Positions 17,986 to 26,071 of a DNA stretch of 64,000 nt are shown piece after piece. The notes below the pieces were generated by a model. It did no database searches, had not been told where the DNA came from, and worked only from the letters and a program-made list of their open reading frames with translations. Numbering within the stretch: the first letter of the stretch is position 1; each line of letters opens with the position of its first letter. Both the position numbers and the translations under genes were made by a program. The stretch is taken from NCBI GenBank assembly GCA_963721115.1, contig CAVRIA010000015.1:62001-126000 (forward strand), read 5' to 3'. The DNA is from CAVRIA01 sp963721115. GTDB taxonomy: Bacteria > Desulfobacterota > Binatia > HRBIN30 > CADEER01.

Positions 17986-18759
17986 TCAGCCCTTCGCCCA
18001 GGCGGGCGGCCGCTTCTCGAGGAAGGCGGACATCCCCTCCTGCGCCTCCGCCGTGGCGCGCACCTCGGCGATCAGCCGAGCGGTGAGGGCGACCAGATCG
18101 CCGGCCGCGGCGTCGCCGACCTCGCGCACCAGGCGCTTGACCCCCGCGATCGCCTGCGGCGCGCACACCCGCAGAGAGTCGGCGAGCTCGCGCACCGCCT
18201 CGTCGAGCTGGTCGCGTGGGACGACGCGGTCGACCAGCCCCCACTCCATCGCCTGCCGCGCGTCGAACGCCTCGCCGGTGAGGAAGAGGCGGCGGGCGCG
18301 GCTCTCGCCCATCTTCTTGAGGACGAAGGGCGAGATCATCGACGGGATCAGGCCGAGGCGCACCTCGGTGAACGCGAAGCTGGCGGTCTCCGAGGCGATC
18401 GCGAAATCGCACGAGGCGACCAGGCCGACGCCGCCGCCGCGCGCCGGCCCGTTGACCGCGGCGATCACCGGGCGCGGAAAGTCGTAGAGGGCGCCGAACA
18501 GGGCCGCCGTCGTCTCCGCATCGCGCAGGTTGTCTTCCTGCGAGGCGTGGCGCATGCGCTTCATCCAGTTGAGGTCGGCGCCGGCGGAGAAGATCTTTCC
18601 GCTCCCGGTGACGATGACGGAACGCACCTCGGGATCGGCGCGCACCCGGTCGAGCAACGCGTTGAGCTCCGTCACCACCTCGTCGTTCAACGCGTTCCCG
18701 ACCTCGGGCCGGTCGAGGCGCAAGATCGCGGAGGTGCCCTGCCGTTCGAAGTTCACCAT
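17986..18759 (-). CDS. Enoyl-CoA hydratase, methylglutaconyl-CoA hydratase-like (LiuC/AtuE type)
   Basis: 257-residue crotonase. 'GSGKIFSAGADLNWMKRMRH' is the oxyanion-hole segment characteristic of methylglutaconyl- and isohexenylglutaconyl-CoA hydratases, and 'VNGPARGGGVGLVASCDFAI' the second one; 'FTEVRLGLIPSMISPFVLKK' carries the conserved Glu region. The product would be HMG-CoA or its isohexenyl analogue, the step after the carboxylase encoded next. First gene of the two-gene minus-strand unit; its promoter should lie in the 18760-18833 interval next to the minisatellite. Confidence 0.88.
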   Translation of the reverse strand: MVNFERQGTSAILRLDRPEVGNALNDEVVTELNALLDRVRADPEVRSVIVTGSGKIFSAGADLNWMKRMRHASQEDNLRDAETTAALFGALYDFPRPVIAAVNGPARGGGVGLVASCDFAIASETASFAFTEVRLGLIPSMISPFVLKKMGESRARRLFLTGEAFDARQAMEWGLVDRVVPRDQLDEAVRELADSLRVCAPQAIAGVKRLVREVGDAAAGDLVALTARLIAEVRATAEAQEGMSAFLEKRPPAWAKG

Positions 18760-18833
18760 CCCTGCCTGCTACCGCAAAAGGGCCGGCCTCGGCAACGGCG
18801 AGAGATGGGCTGAGGCCCCTCAACCCCGACCCC

Positions 18834-19060
18834 GGTGCAGGCGGGACGCCCGCACCACAATTCGCCCCCCATTGTGGTGCGGGCCTCCGGCCTGCACAGC
18901 TCGCCCCCCATTGTGGTGCGGGCCTCCGGCCTGCACAGCTCGCCCCCCATTGTGGTGCGGGCCTCCGGCCTGCACAGCTCGCCCCCCATTGTGGTGCGGG
19001 CCTCCGGCCTGCACAGCTCGCCCCCCCCATTGTGGTGCGGGCCTCCGGCCTGCACAGCGG
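18834..19060. repeat. 39-bp minisatellite, five direct copies plus one inverted half
   Basis: Five near-identical units begin at ATTGTGGTGCGGGCC (18871, 18910, 18949, 18988, 19029; period 39, 39, 39 and 41). Each carries the palindrome GGCCTCCGGCC. One inverted relative (GCAGGCGGGACGCCCGCACC) starts at about 18837. The same half-element is found in every unit of the 42-44 kb array. The 393-base gap 18760-19152 otherwise shows only the start region of the next gene. All six frames are open through it, but no protein is supported. Confidence 0.92.
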
Positions 19061-19152
19061 CCCGCCGGGCCGCGAGAAGGCACAGCGCTCGACCGCTGGT
19101 GCCGGGCGCAGCGGATCGAGTAGGAGGGAGGCATGCGGGGACCGGGGCAATC

Positions 19153-20166
19153 GTGAGGCTGGCCGGGCGCAAGTGTGTAGGCGCGCTTGCGGCGCTGCTG
19201 GCGTGGCCGCTTCTGGTTGCCGCGCGGGTGGAGCCGCAGCAGGTCACCTGCATCGCCGTCGATCCGCGCGCGCCCGAGACGCTATACGTCGCTCGCGGCG
19301 GCCAGCTGCTGGAGAGCAGCGACGGCGGTGCCAAGTGGCGGCGGGCGGACCGCGGCTTGGACGGCGTCGTCACCGCGATGGCCATCGATCCGACCGCGTC
19401 GCGCACCGCCTACGCGGGCACCGAGAGCTCCGGCATGTTCAAGTCGGCGGACGGCGGCCGCCGCTGGCGGCCGATCAACGCCGGCATGAAGCGCCTTCGC
19501 CTGCGCGTGATCAGGATCGATCCCACCTCGACGCGGACCGTCTACGCCGGGGGCGAGGGCGGGCTGTTCAAGTCCGGAGACGGCGGCAAGAGCTGGAAGA
19601 TCGCCACCAAGGGAATGAAGCGCACGATCGTCCTGGCCCTGCTCATCGATCCCAAGATACCGGCGACCCTCTACGCCGCTACCTACGACGGCGGCGTGTT
19701 CCTCAGCACCGACGCCGCCGGGAGCTGGCGCAGCGTCAGCACCGGTCTGACGTACCGCACGACCATCGGCCTGGCGTTCGACCCGGCGAAGTCGACCACC
19801 CTGTACGCCTCGACCTTCGGCGGCTTGTTCGAGAGCAGGGACGCCGCCGCGCACTGGAGCGCGCTCGCCGGCGCGCCGCTCGCCGCGCGGTTTCTCGTCG
19901 CCGACCCCAAGTCGCCCTCGACCCTCTACGCCGCCACCGGCGAGGAGGGCACCCTCCCTCCGGTCGCCGGCGCGTTCAAGAGTACCGACGCCGGCGCCAC
20001 GTGGACGCACCTGAGCCTCCCCGTGCAACGCCTGTCGGCGCTCGTCCTGGGCGGCAGATCGCGCTCCGTCCTCTACGCCGGCGCCCGCGAAGGCCTGTTC
20101 GAAAGCACCGACGGAGGGAAAACGTTCAAAAGCAAGCTGTTGGGGGATAAAAAGGCAGGTTGTTAA
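19153..20166 (+). CDS. Secreted BNR/YCF48-like beta-propeller protein
   Basis: 337 residues. A short basic start and hydrophobic signal segment 'CVGALAALLAWPLLVAARV', then seven or so repeats of about 43 residues, each with 'DPxxPxTLYAA..GG.F.S.DGG..W', for example 'KTFKSKLLGD' preceded by 'AGAREGLFESTDGG' and 'GGEGGLFKSGDGGKSWK'. This is the sialidase-type Asp-box (BNR) propeller also seen in YCF48 photosystem-II assembly factors and many exported proteins; no catalytic residues identified. Start uncertain: GTG 19153 is in frame, but a good AGGAGGGAG sits before an out-of-frame ATG at 19133, so a missing base near 19145 is possible. The last codons lie within an inverted repeat. Confidence 0.8.
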   Translation: MRLAGRKCVGALAALLAWPLLVAARVEPQQVTCIAVDPRAPETLYVARGGQLLESSDGGAKWRRADRGLDGVVTAMAIDPTASRTAYAGTESSGMFKSADGGRRWRPINAGMKRLRLRVIRIDPTSTRTVYAGGEGGLFKSGDGGKSWKIATKGMKRTIVLALLIDPKIPATLYAATYDGGVFLSTDAAGSWRSVSTGLTYRTTIGLAFDPAKSTTLYASTFGGLFESRDAAAHWSALAGAPLAARFLVADPKSPSTLYAATGEEGTLPPVAGAFKSTDAGATWTHLSLPVQRLSALVLGGRSRSVLYAGAREGLFESTDGGKTFKSKLLGDKKAGC

Positions 20167-20244
20167 GGGGTTAGGGTGTTGGCTGTTAGGGGGGAGGGCG
20201 GAGAGGCCCTAACACCTTAACAGCTAACAGCGTAACAACCTGTC
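20154..20244. terminator. Long imperfect inverted repeat between convergent genes
   Basis: Arms 20154-20191 (starts GGCAGGTTGTTAAGGGGTTA) and 20207-20244 (ends GCGTAACAACCTGTC) pair over about 38 bases with few mismatches. They lie between the plus-strand propeller gene and the minus-strand AtuA-like gene; the left arm overlaps the propeller stop codon. A second AACAACCTGT follows at 20250. A bidirectional terminator role is plausible. Member of the AACAACCTG repeat family. Confidence 0.65.
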
Positions 20245-20267
20245 TTTCTCGTAACAACCTGTTTTTC

Positions 20268-22074
20268 TCACGCTCCGACGGAGGCGAGGACGTCGTCGGG
20301 GACGTCGATCTCCATGGTCAGCAGGCCCTGCGCCAGGGTTTTGCCCTGGTGGTCGACGCGCAGCGACAGCGTGCCGCCGCCGCCCAGGGCGTTGTGCAGC
20401 AGGAAGTTGAAGGCGAGGAGGTTGGGCAGCTCGTAGCGCACGGCCGGGCCGTCGACGAGATCCTGGTAGAAACCGCGCACGCGGTTGGCGCTCAGCTCCT
20501 CGCGCAGGAAAGTCGAAGGCGGCGGGCGAGCGCGCGGCGACGCCGATGTTCGCGTGGTCTCCCTTGTCGCCGGATCGGGCGTAGGCGATCGTGCTCAGCT
20601 TCACGCGGCTGGTGCGCGACGGCCGCGGCGGCGTGTCCTCCGCCGCCATCGGCTCGGCGTTGGGGGGCGAAGACGTCCCGGCCGTGCCGGCTCCGGCGAG
20701 CGCCATCGGTACCTCCTTTACGGTCTCCTGGCCGTCCTTCCTGACCGACGCCCGGGCGTTGATCAGGTCGCGAGGCACCAGGGCCGGCCAGAAGCCGAAG
20801 GCCTGCTGGACGTCCGGTCGCCCGCCGAAGATGCCCAGCCCCGGCGGTCCCTGCAGCGCGAAGCCGAGCACGTGCTTCGAGAAGCGCTCGAGCTTCTTGC
20901 GATCGCCGTCGGCCACGGCGATGCGGAAGACGATCTCGTTCGGATCGATGTCCGGCGCCCCGGCGCCTCCCCAGCAGGCCCGGTAGCCGATGAAGTCGGT
21001 GCGGCGATCGGCGAAGTCGGTGCCGACGCGGTGCCAGACCATCTCCGCCAGGCGCTCGCCCTTGGCGATCGCGTTCGGTCCGGAGATGAGGACCGTCGCC
21101 ACCGCGCGGTAGCCGTGCTTGTACACCATCGAGACCTTCAAGGTCGCCGGCGGCGGGGTGCCGCGCACGTGGCTGACCCGCACCCGGTCGGGGCCGTCCT
21201 CGGTGAGCTGCAGCGAGGTGAAGTCGGCCGCGACGTCGGGCGTCAGGTAGGCGCGCGGATCGCCGATCTCGTACAAGAGCTGCTCGGTCACCGTGCGCCG
21301 GTTGACGGCGCCGCCGGTACCGGGGTGCTTGGTGACGACGAAGGCGCCGTCCGGCTGTGCCTCCACGATCGGGTAGCCGACGTCGAGCATGGACGGCACC
21401 CGCTGCCAGTCCGTGTAGTTGCCCCCGGTCGCCTGGGCGCCGCACTCGAGGATGTGTCCGGCGGCGATGCCGGCCGCCATGCGGTTCCAGTCCTCCCAGG
21501 CCCAGCCGAACTCGTACACCAGCGGCGCCAGGATCAGCGCCGCGTCCGTCGTCCGTCCGGTGACGACGATCTGCGCGCCGCCGCGCAGCACCTCGACGAC
21601 CGGCTTGGCGCCCAGGTAGGCGTTGGCGGCGACCACGCGGCCGCGCACCTCGCCGTACGACCGCCCGCCGTCCATGTGATCGAGGGCGACGCCCTGCGCC
21701 TCCAGCTCTTCGAGGCGGGGCATCAGATCGTCGCCGCTGACGATGCCGACCGGCAGGGACACCCCCGCCTTCTGGCAGGCCGCCTCGACCGCCTGCGCGC
21801 AGCCCTCCGGGTTGATGCCGCCGGCGTTGACGACCACCTTGACTCCCCGCTCGACGATGGCGGGCAGCGCGACCTGCAGCTGCTCGATGAAGTCGTAGGC
21901 GTACCCGGCCTGCGGGTCGCGTGCCCGCTGCCGCTGCAGAATGACCATGGTGATCTCGGCCAGGAAGTCCATGGTCACGTAGTCGACCGGACCGCCGGTG
22001 ACCTGCCGGAGCAGGGCTTCCGGGTCGTCGCCCCAGTAGCCGCTGGCGTTTGCGATCCGTATGACGGATTTCAT
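20268..22074 (-). CDS. AtuA-like (DUF1446) acyl-CoA catabolism protein (+1 frameshift)
   Basis: From ATG at 22074: 'VIRIANASGYWGDDPEALLR', 'GPVDYVTMDFLAEITMVILQ', 'VNAGGINPEGCAQAVEAACQ', 'LGAKPVVEVLRGGAQIVVTG' and 'GHILECGAQATGGNYTDW' define the AtuA/DUF1446 domain (about residues 1-450), followed by a linker and the small AtuA-like ferredoxin-fold domain 'TIAYARSGDKGDHANIGVAA'. An extra base in the AAA/TTT run at 20509-20511 shifts the frame; the remainder 'RGFYQDLVDGPAVRYELPNL' ends at TGA 20268. Rejoined length about 602 residues. AtuA is required for citronellol/geraniol catabolism in Pseudomonas, biochemical role unclear. Same strand and plausible pathway as the carboxylase-hydratase pair. 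Confidence 0.88.
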
Positions 22075-22151
22075 AGAGCCCCCGTTTAAGCCGCGGGCGA
22101 AAAGAATTCAACGCAGCAAAGCGCCGATCCTGCTCATCTACCTTCGCAAGC

Positions 22152-23048
22152 ATGCAACCCACCGCACTGGCAGCCATCCTCGGCTCCGCCCTCCTGGCGG
22201 CGCCGCCCGGGGTCCTCGCCCTGCAACCCTGCGCGCAGAGCTGCGCCCGCATCTCGGTCGGCAGCGCCCAGGCGCCGCCGAACGGAGTGGCGACGATCCC
22301 CATCAGCTTCCAGCAGGCCCCGGACGACGGGCAGGCGGGGCGCGGCAGCGACGAGGTCGCCGCCGTGGCCTTCACCCTCGGGATTCCCGGCGACGGCAGC
22401 GGCACGCCGCTGCGCTTCGACTGCACCAACGGCCAGCTCGCCGGCGGCGCGGTCGCGCTCGGCGCCGGCATCGCCGGCCAGTTCGACGTCGTGGTGGAGA
22501 ACGCCGCGTGCGTCAACCGCGACCACTGTCTCTGCCCCGGGTCCGGCCAGAGCCGCGACGACTACGTCAACATCGCCATCTTCGGCCTGAAGGACCTCTC
22601 CCAGGGCTCCACGATTCCGATTTTGCCGCCGAACGGCGAGATTTTGCGGCTGCGGCTGCGCCTGGCGTCGGGGTTGGCCCAGAACACGACCATCCCCCTA
22701 CACGTCCTCGCCGAGACGGACGGCGCGTCTTTTCCCAAGCCGCCGTTCACCGCCAACCTGTCCATCGGCGACCGCGCCGCCATCGACCAGACCGCGAACC
22801 GCGACACCGACCGCAGCCGGGTCGCGTTCGATGACGGTCAGGTCACGGTCGGCGAGGCGGGGCCCTGCACGGGAGACTGCAACGGCGACGGCATGGTGAC
22901 GATCAACGAGCTGATCACCGGAGTGAACATCGCCCTCGGCTCCCAGCCGCCGAGCGCCTGCCCCATCTTCGATGCGAACTCCAACGGCGAGGTGGAGATC
23001 AACGAGCTGATCGCCGGCGTCAACAACGCTTTGAACGGCTGCCAATGA
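22152..23048 (+). CDS. Secreted protein with C-terminal dockerin-like EF-hand pair
   Basis: 298 residues. Signal peptide 'LAAILGSALLAAPPGVLALQ' (about residues 5-24). The central part (about 30-225) is a beta-rich domain, reminiscent of cohesin or other adhesion modules, with six Cys ('CAQSC', 'CTNGQ', 'ACVNRDHCLC'). The C terminus carries two 24-residue dockerin-like calcium loops: 'DCNGDGMVTINELITGVN' and 'DANSNGEVEINELIAGVN'. These loops are very common in exported proteins of this kind of genome and are not evidence of a cellulosome. Function unknown; likely calcium-stabilised surface or secreted protein. Followed by a convergent inverted repeat. Confidence 0.8.
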   Translation: MQPTALAAILGSALLAAPPGVLALQPCAQSCARISVGSAQAPPNGVATIPISFQQAPDDGQAGRGSDEVAAVAFTLGIPGDGSGTPLRFDCTNGQLAGGAVALGAGIAGQFDVVVENAACVNRDHCLCPGSGQSRDDYVNIAIFGLKDLSQGSTIPILPPNGEILRLRLRLASGLAQNTTIPLHVLAETDGASFPKPPFTANLSIGDRAAIDQTANRDTDRSRVAFDDGQVTVGEAGPCTGDCNGDGMVTINELITGVNIALGSQPPSACPIFDANSNGEVEINELIAGVNNALNGCQ

Positions 23049-23050
23049 GG

Positions 23051-23128
23051 CAGGTTGTTAGGGGGTTACGCTGTTACGCTGTCAGGGTTTCCCGTAACCC
23101 CGTAACCCCGTAACCCCCTATCCCCTAG
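23051..23128. repeat. Inverted repeat between convergent genes (GTTAGGGGGTTACG family)
   Basis: Left arm 23051-23087 (CAGGTTGTTAGGGGGTTACG) and right arm 23090-23128 (three CCGTAACC units, then CCTATCCCCTAG) are partly complementary around a TTTC loop. The right arm contains a short direct repeat CGTAACCC. It sits between the dockerin-like gene and a small minus-strand gene, overlapping the latter's stop. A terminator-like role is likely. Confidence 0.6.
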
Positions 23129-23352
23129 CAGTACTCCGGCTCTTCTCCCGTGTGCCGGCGAATCAGCTGCTCCAGATCGGACCGATAGCGGTCGACCTCG
23201 GCGGGGTGCTCGCAGGGCTGGTCGCGCAGGCGGCGGCGCTCGGAGAGCGGAAGGCGCTGCCAGTCCTTCAGGTGGACCTTGATGCCGACGCGGTCCAGCT
23301 TGTCGCGCACGGAGCGCGGAATGAGCTCGAGGTCATCCGCTTCGGCCGCCAT
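23125..23352 (-). CDS. Small protein resembling the nitrate-reductase-associated family
   Basis: 75 residues: 'LIPRSVRDKLDRVGIKVHLK', 'DWQRLPLSERRRLRDQPCEH' and 'EVDRYRSDLEQLIRRHTGEE'. The spacing of IP-xVR-KLD-GIK-L-W and the later PC-E-Y pattern recalls the short family PF09655, found near nitrate assimilation genes in cyanobacteria and proteobacteria. No nitrate or nitrite reductase is in the window, so the name may mislead; function unknown. It is only four bases beyond the stop of the next minus-strand gene, indicating a two-gene operon. Confidence 0.65.
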   Translation of the reverse strand: MAAEADDLELIPRSVRDKLDRVGIKVHLKDWQRLPLSERRRLRDQPCEHPAEVDRYRSDLEQLIRRHTGEEPEYC

Positions 23353-23356
23353 CGCC

Positions 23357-23632
23357 TCAGGCCGGAGAAGGCTCGTATCGAGTCACCCGGTGCTTGACGG
23401 CGCCGCGGGCGTCGGTGATCTCCTCGACGACGTTGCGGCCGTGGCACGTCGGACAGGGGAAGTAGCGCGTCTCGCCGTCGCGGCGGGCGGTCCAGGCGAG
23501 ATCGACGTAGAGGACGTTGTCGGAATCGACCTCGTAGGCGAGCATGCCGTTGCACTCCGGGCTCAGGCACCGCAGCACCCGAATGTCGGCGGCCTTTTTC
23601 TTGCCTTTCGGCGCGGCGGCGTCCGCACTCAT
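23357..23632 (-). CDS. Small putative zinc-ribbon protein
   Basis: 91 residues with two cysteine pairs: 'LRCLSPECNGMLAYEV' and 'YFPCPTCHGRNVVEEI', spaced about 35 residues apart, as in a zinc ribbon. A basic Lys-rich N-terminal stretch precedes. The beta-strand pattern between the pairs ('VLYVDLAWTARRDGETRY') would form the ribbon hairpin. No named family. Upstream partner of the 75-residue gene, same strand, four bases apart. Confidence 0.65.
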   Translation of the reverse strand: MSADAAAPKGKKKAADIRVLRCLSPECNGMLAYEVDSDNVLYVDLAWTARRDGETRYFPCPTCHGRNVVEEITDARGAVKHRVTRYEPSPA

Positions 23633-23869
23633 GCGCGCGTGTCTTATCGGCTTCGTCCGTCTCCGGCAAGGAAACCCGGGCGCCCCGGGCCGCTCGGCAT
23701 CGAATTCGCGCCCTCCTCGGGAAGGTACTCAAGTCCCCCACTACCTCGGGGAACTTGCGCTCGCCGAGGCCGCTGTGCTTGAGTGCGCGCAGACCGGCAG
23801 ACGCTGGGATTCGGGCAGGAGGCGGAGGGCTGTCGGAGGGGAGCGGTGTCGCCGGCCGGGAGGGCGACG

Positions 23870-24397
23870 ATGAACGATCACATTTTGGAAGAAGAAGCGA
23901 TCGCGGAGGAGCGGGCAATCGAGAAGCTGGGCCCGGCGATCACCCGACTGCCGATCCGATCCCTCCCCACGCTCAAGGAGCCTGTCTGCGTCAAGCCCTC
24001 GAGCACGGCGCGCGAGGCAATCGAGGCGATGAACCAGCATCGCGTCGGCTGCGTGCTGGTGGAGGAGCGGCAGATGCTGACCGGCGTCTTCAGCGAACGC
24101 GACGTTCTCACCAAGCTCGCCACATGCAACGCCAACCTCGATACGACGCTCGTGGCCGACGTCATGACCTCCGATCCGGAGTGTCTGACCCTCGACGACG
24201 GCGTCGTTTATGCGCTGAACAAGATGAGCGTCGGCGGCTTTCGGCACGTCCCGCTGATCGACGCCGAGGGACGTCCGACCGGGGTCGTTTCCATGCGGGA
24301 CATCGTGGACTTCATCGTCGACCTGTTTCCGAGCGAGGTCCTCAACCTGCCTCCGTCGCCCGCGCACAGCATCGCCCGCCAGCGCGAAGGCGCCTGA
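23870..24397 (+). CDS. Tandem CBS-domain protein
   Basis: 175 residues from ATG 23870. After a short acidic N terminus come two CBS motifs: 'AREAIEAMNQHRVGCVLVEE...GVFSERDVLTKL' (about 45-95) and 'VADVMTSDPECLTLDDG' with 'FRHVPLIDAEGRPTGVVSMR' (about 105-155). CBS pairs bind adenine nucleotides and act as energy sensors; no effector domain is attached. The stop overlaps the start region of the transpeptidase gene, suggesting coupled expression, though a functional link is unproven. Confidence 0.88.
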   Translation: MNDHILEEEAIAEERAIEKLGPAITRLPIRSLPTLKEPVCVKPSSTAREAIEAMNQHRVGCVLVEERQMLTGVFSERDVLTKLATCNANLDTTLVADVMTSDPECLTLDDGVVYALNKMSVGGFRHVPLIDAEGRPTGVVSMRDIVDFIVDLFPSEVLNLPPSPAHSIARQREGA

Positions 24398-26049
24398 GCG
24401 TCTCTTTCGTCCTCCTGCTGCTGGCCTGTTGCCCGGCCCGGCTACTCGCTGCCGGCGAGGCGGGCGCCGCCGGGGTCATCCGCGAGGTCGCGGAGCGCGG
24501 GGTTCACCCGCAGCTTCGCTGGGGGCGATTCCCCGACTATCGCGACCAGGTCGAGCAGGCCTATCAATCGGTCGATTTCCAACCGCTCTGGGTCCGCGAC
24601 GGCCGCCCCACGGCGCAGGCGAGGCAGGTCATCGAGACCCTGTCGAAGGCCGACGAAAGCGGCCTGTCGCCGGCGGACTACGACGCTACGCGCCTGCGCG
24701 CCGAGGCGGAGCGGCTCGCCTCGGCGCCCTCGCCGGATGCCAGAGACGTCGGGTTGTTCGACTCGGCGCTGACCGTCTCGACGATGCGATACGTCTCCGA
24801 CTCCTACGTCGGGCGCATCGACCCGCGGCGAGTGAACTTCTCGTTCGACAGCGATCACCGCAAGCTCGACCTGGCAAAGCTGATTCCCGAGCTGGCGCGC
24901 GACGAAGCGCCGCAACGGCGACTCGCCGAGTTCGAGCCGCCCCTCCCGGTCTACGGGCGCCTGAAGCAGGCGCTCGCCCATCTGCGCGAGCTGGCGCGGC
25001 GAACCGACCTCGAGCCGGTGCCGTCGATGCCGGTCCTGCACCCCGGCGAGTCGGACGACGCCTTGCCGGCGCTGAGACATTTGCTCACCGCGCTCGGCGA
25101 CCTGCCGCCGGACACCACCGCGCCACCGGACCCGCGCCTCTACGACGGGGGCCTGGTCGCGGCCGTGCAGCACTTCCAGGGCCGTCACGGCCTCGACACC
25201 GACGGGGTGATCGGCCGCAACACGCTGCGCGAGCTGCAGGTGCCGCTCGCCGCCCGGGTCCGACAGATCGAGCTGGCGATGGAGCGGCTGAGATGGCTGC
25301 CCTACCGGCTCGCGTCGCGCTTCATCCTGGTCAACATCCCGGAGTTTCGCCTGCGCGCCTTCGACCAGGAGCGGCCCGGCGGGCCGCTGGCGATGAAGGT
25401 CGTGGTCGGATCGGCGGTCGGCAAAACCGAAACGCCGATCCTGTACGCGGACATGAAGTACGTCGTCTTTCGGCCGCGCTGGAACGTGCCCTACAGCATC
25501 GCGCGCAAGGAGATGCTGCCGCGCCTGCGCCGGGATCCGGGCTACCTCGACGCGCAGGACCTCGAGATCGTCGATCACTCGGGCAACACGGTTCCCAGGC
25601 CGGCGGCCGGCGACATCCTGGCCCGCGTCTCCTCGGGGGCCCTGCGCCTGCGCCAGCGCTCCGGGCCGCACAACGCCCTCGGGTTGGTGAAGTTCCTGTT
25701 TCCCAACCAGGAACACGTCTACCTGCACGACACGCCGGCCAAGACCCTGTTTCGCCGCAGCCGGCGCGACTTCAGCCACGGCTGCATCCGCGTCGAGGAC
25801 CCCGCCGCGCTGGCGGAGTTCGTACTCCGCGGTCAGGACGACTGGAGTCGCGAGCACATCCTGCACGCCATGGACGGACCGCGCAGGCAGTGGGTCACGC
25901 TGCGCTCGCCCTTCCCGGTGTACCTCTTCTACACCACGGTGGTGGTCGAGAGTGACGGTGACCTGTTCTTCTTCGACGACATCTACGGCCACGACGCGCG
26001 GCTCGCGCAGCTGCTGGCGAAGGGGTATCCGTACACGGGAGGGGCGTGA
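24394..26049 (+). CDS. L,D-transpeptidase, YkuD type, with scaffold and peptidoglycan-binding domains
   Basis: About 551 residues. A signal-like segment 'VSFVLLLLACCPARLLAAGE' is followed by the LD-transpeptidase scaffold region ('FQPLWVRDGRPTAQARQVIE', 'ADYDATRLRAEAERLASAPS'), a PG-binding helix bundle ('GLVAAVQHFQGRHGLDTDGV'), and the YkuD catalytic domain with 'VGSAVGKTETPILYADMKYV', 'VYLHDTPAKTLF' and the active-site motif SHGCIRVEDP (His and Cys). This is the YcbB/LdtD architecture that makes 3-3 cross-links in Gram-negative peptidoglycan. No ATG, GTG or TTG is close to the signal segment; CTG 24394, overlapping the upstream TGA, is the best guess, so the exact start is uncertain. Confidence 0.85.
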   Translation: MSVSFVLLLLACCPARLLAAGEAGAAGVIREVAERGVHPQLRWGRFPDYRDQVEQAYQSVDFQPLWVRDGRPTAQARQVIETLSKADESGLSPADYDATRLRAEAERLASAPSPDARDVGLFDSALTVSTMRYVSDSYVGRIDPRRVNFSFDSDHRKLDLAKLIPELARDEAPQRRLAEFEPPLPVYGRLKQALAHLRELARRTDLEPVPSMPVLHPGESDDALPALRHLLTALGDLPPDTTAPPDPRLYDGGLVAAVQHFQGRHGLDTDGVIGRNTLRELQVPLAARVRQIELAMERLRWLPYRLASRFILVNIPEFRLRAFDQERPGGPLAMKVVVGSAVGKTETPILYADMKYVVFRPRWNVPYSIARKEMLPRLRRDPGYLDAQDLEIVDHSGNTVPRPAAGDILARVSSGALRLRQRSGPHNALGLVKFLFPNQEHVYLHDTPAKTLFRRSRRDFSHGCIRVEDPAALAEFVLRGQDDWSREHILHAMDGPRRQWVTLRSPFPVYLFYTTVVVESDGDLFFFDDIYGHDARLAQLLAKGYPYTGGA

Positions 26050-26071
26050 CCGGTGACCGGGCACGCTTCCC

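Noticed and set aside
18834..19060. Small protein gene encoded by the minisatellite
   Set aside because: Open on both strands only because the unit is 39 bp, a multiple of three, and stop-free; no start signal or homologous domain.
22869..23042. Cellulosome component
   Set aside because: Dockerin-like loops are present, but there is no cohesin, scaffoldin or glycoside hydrolase in the window.
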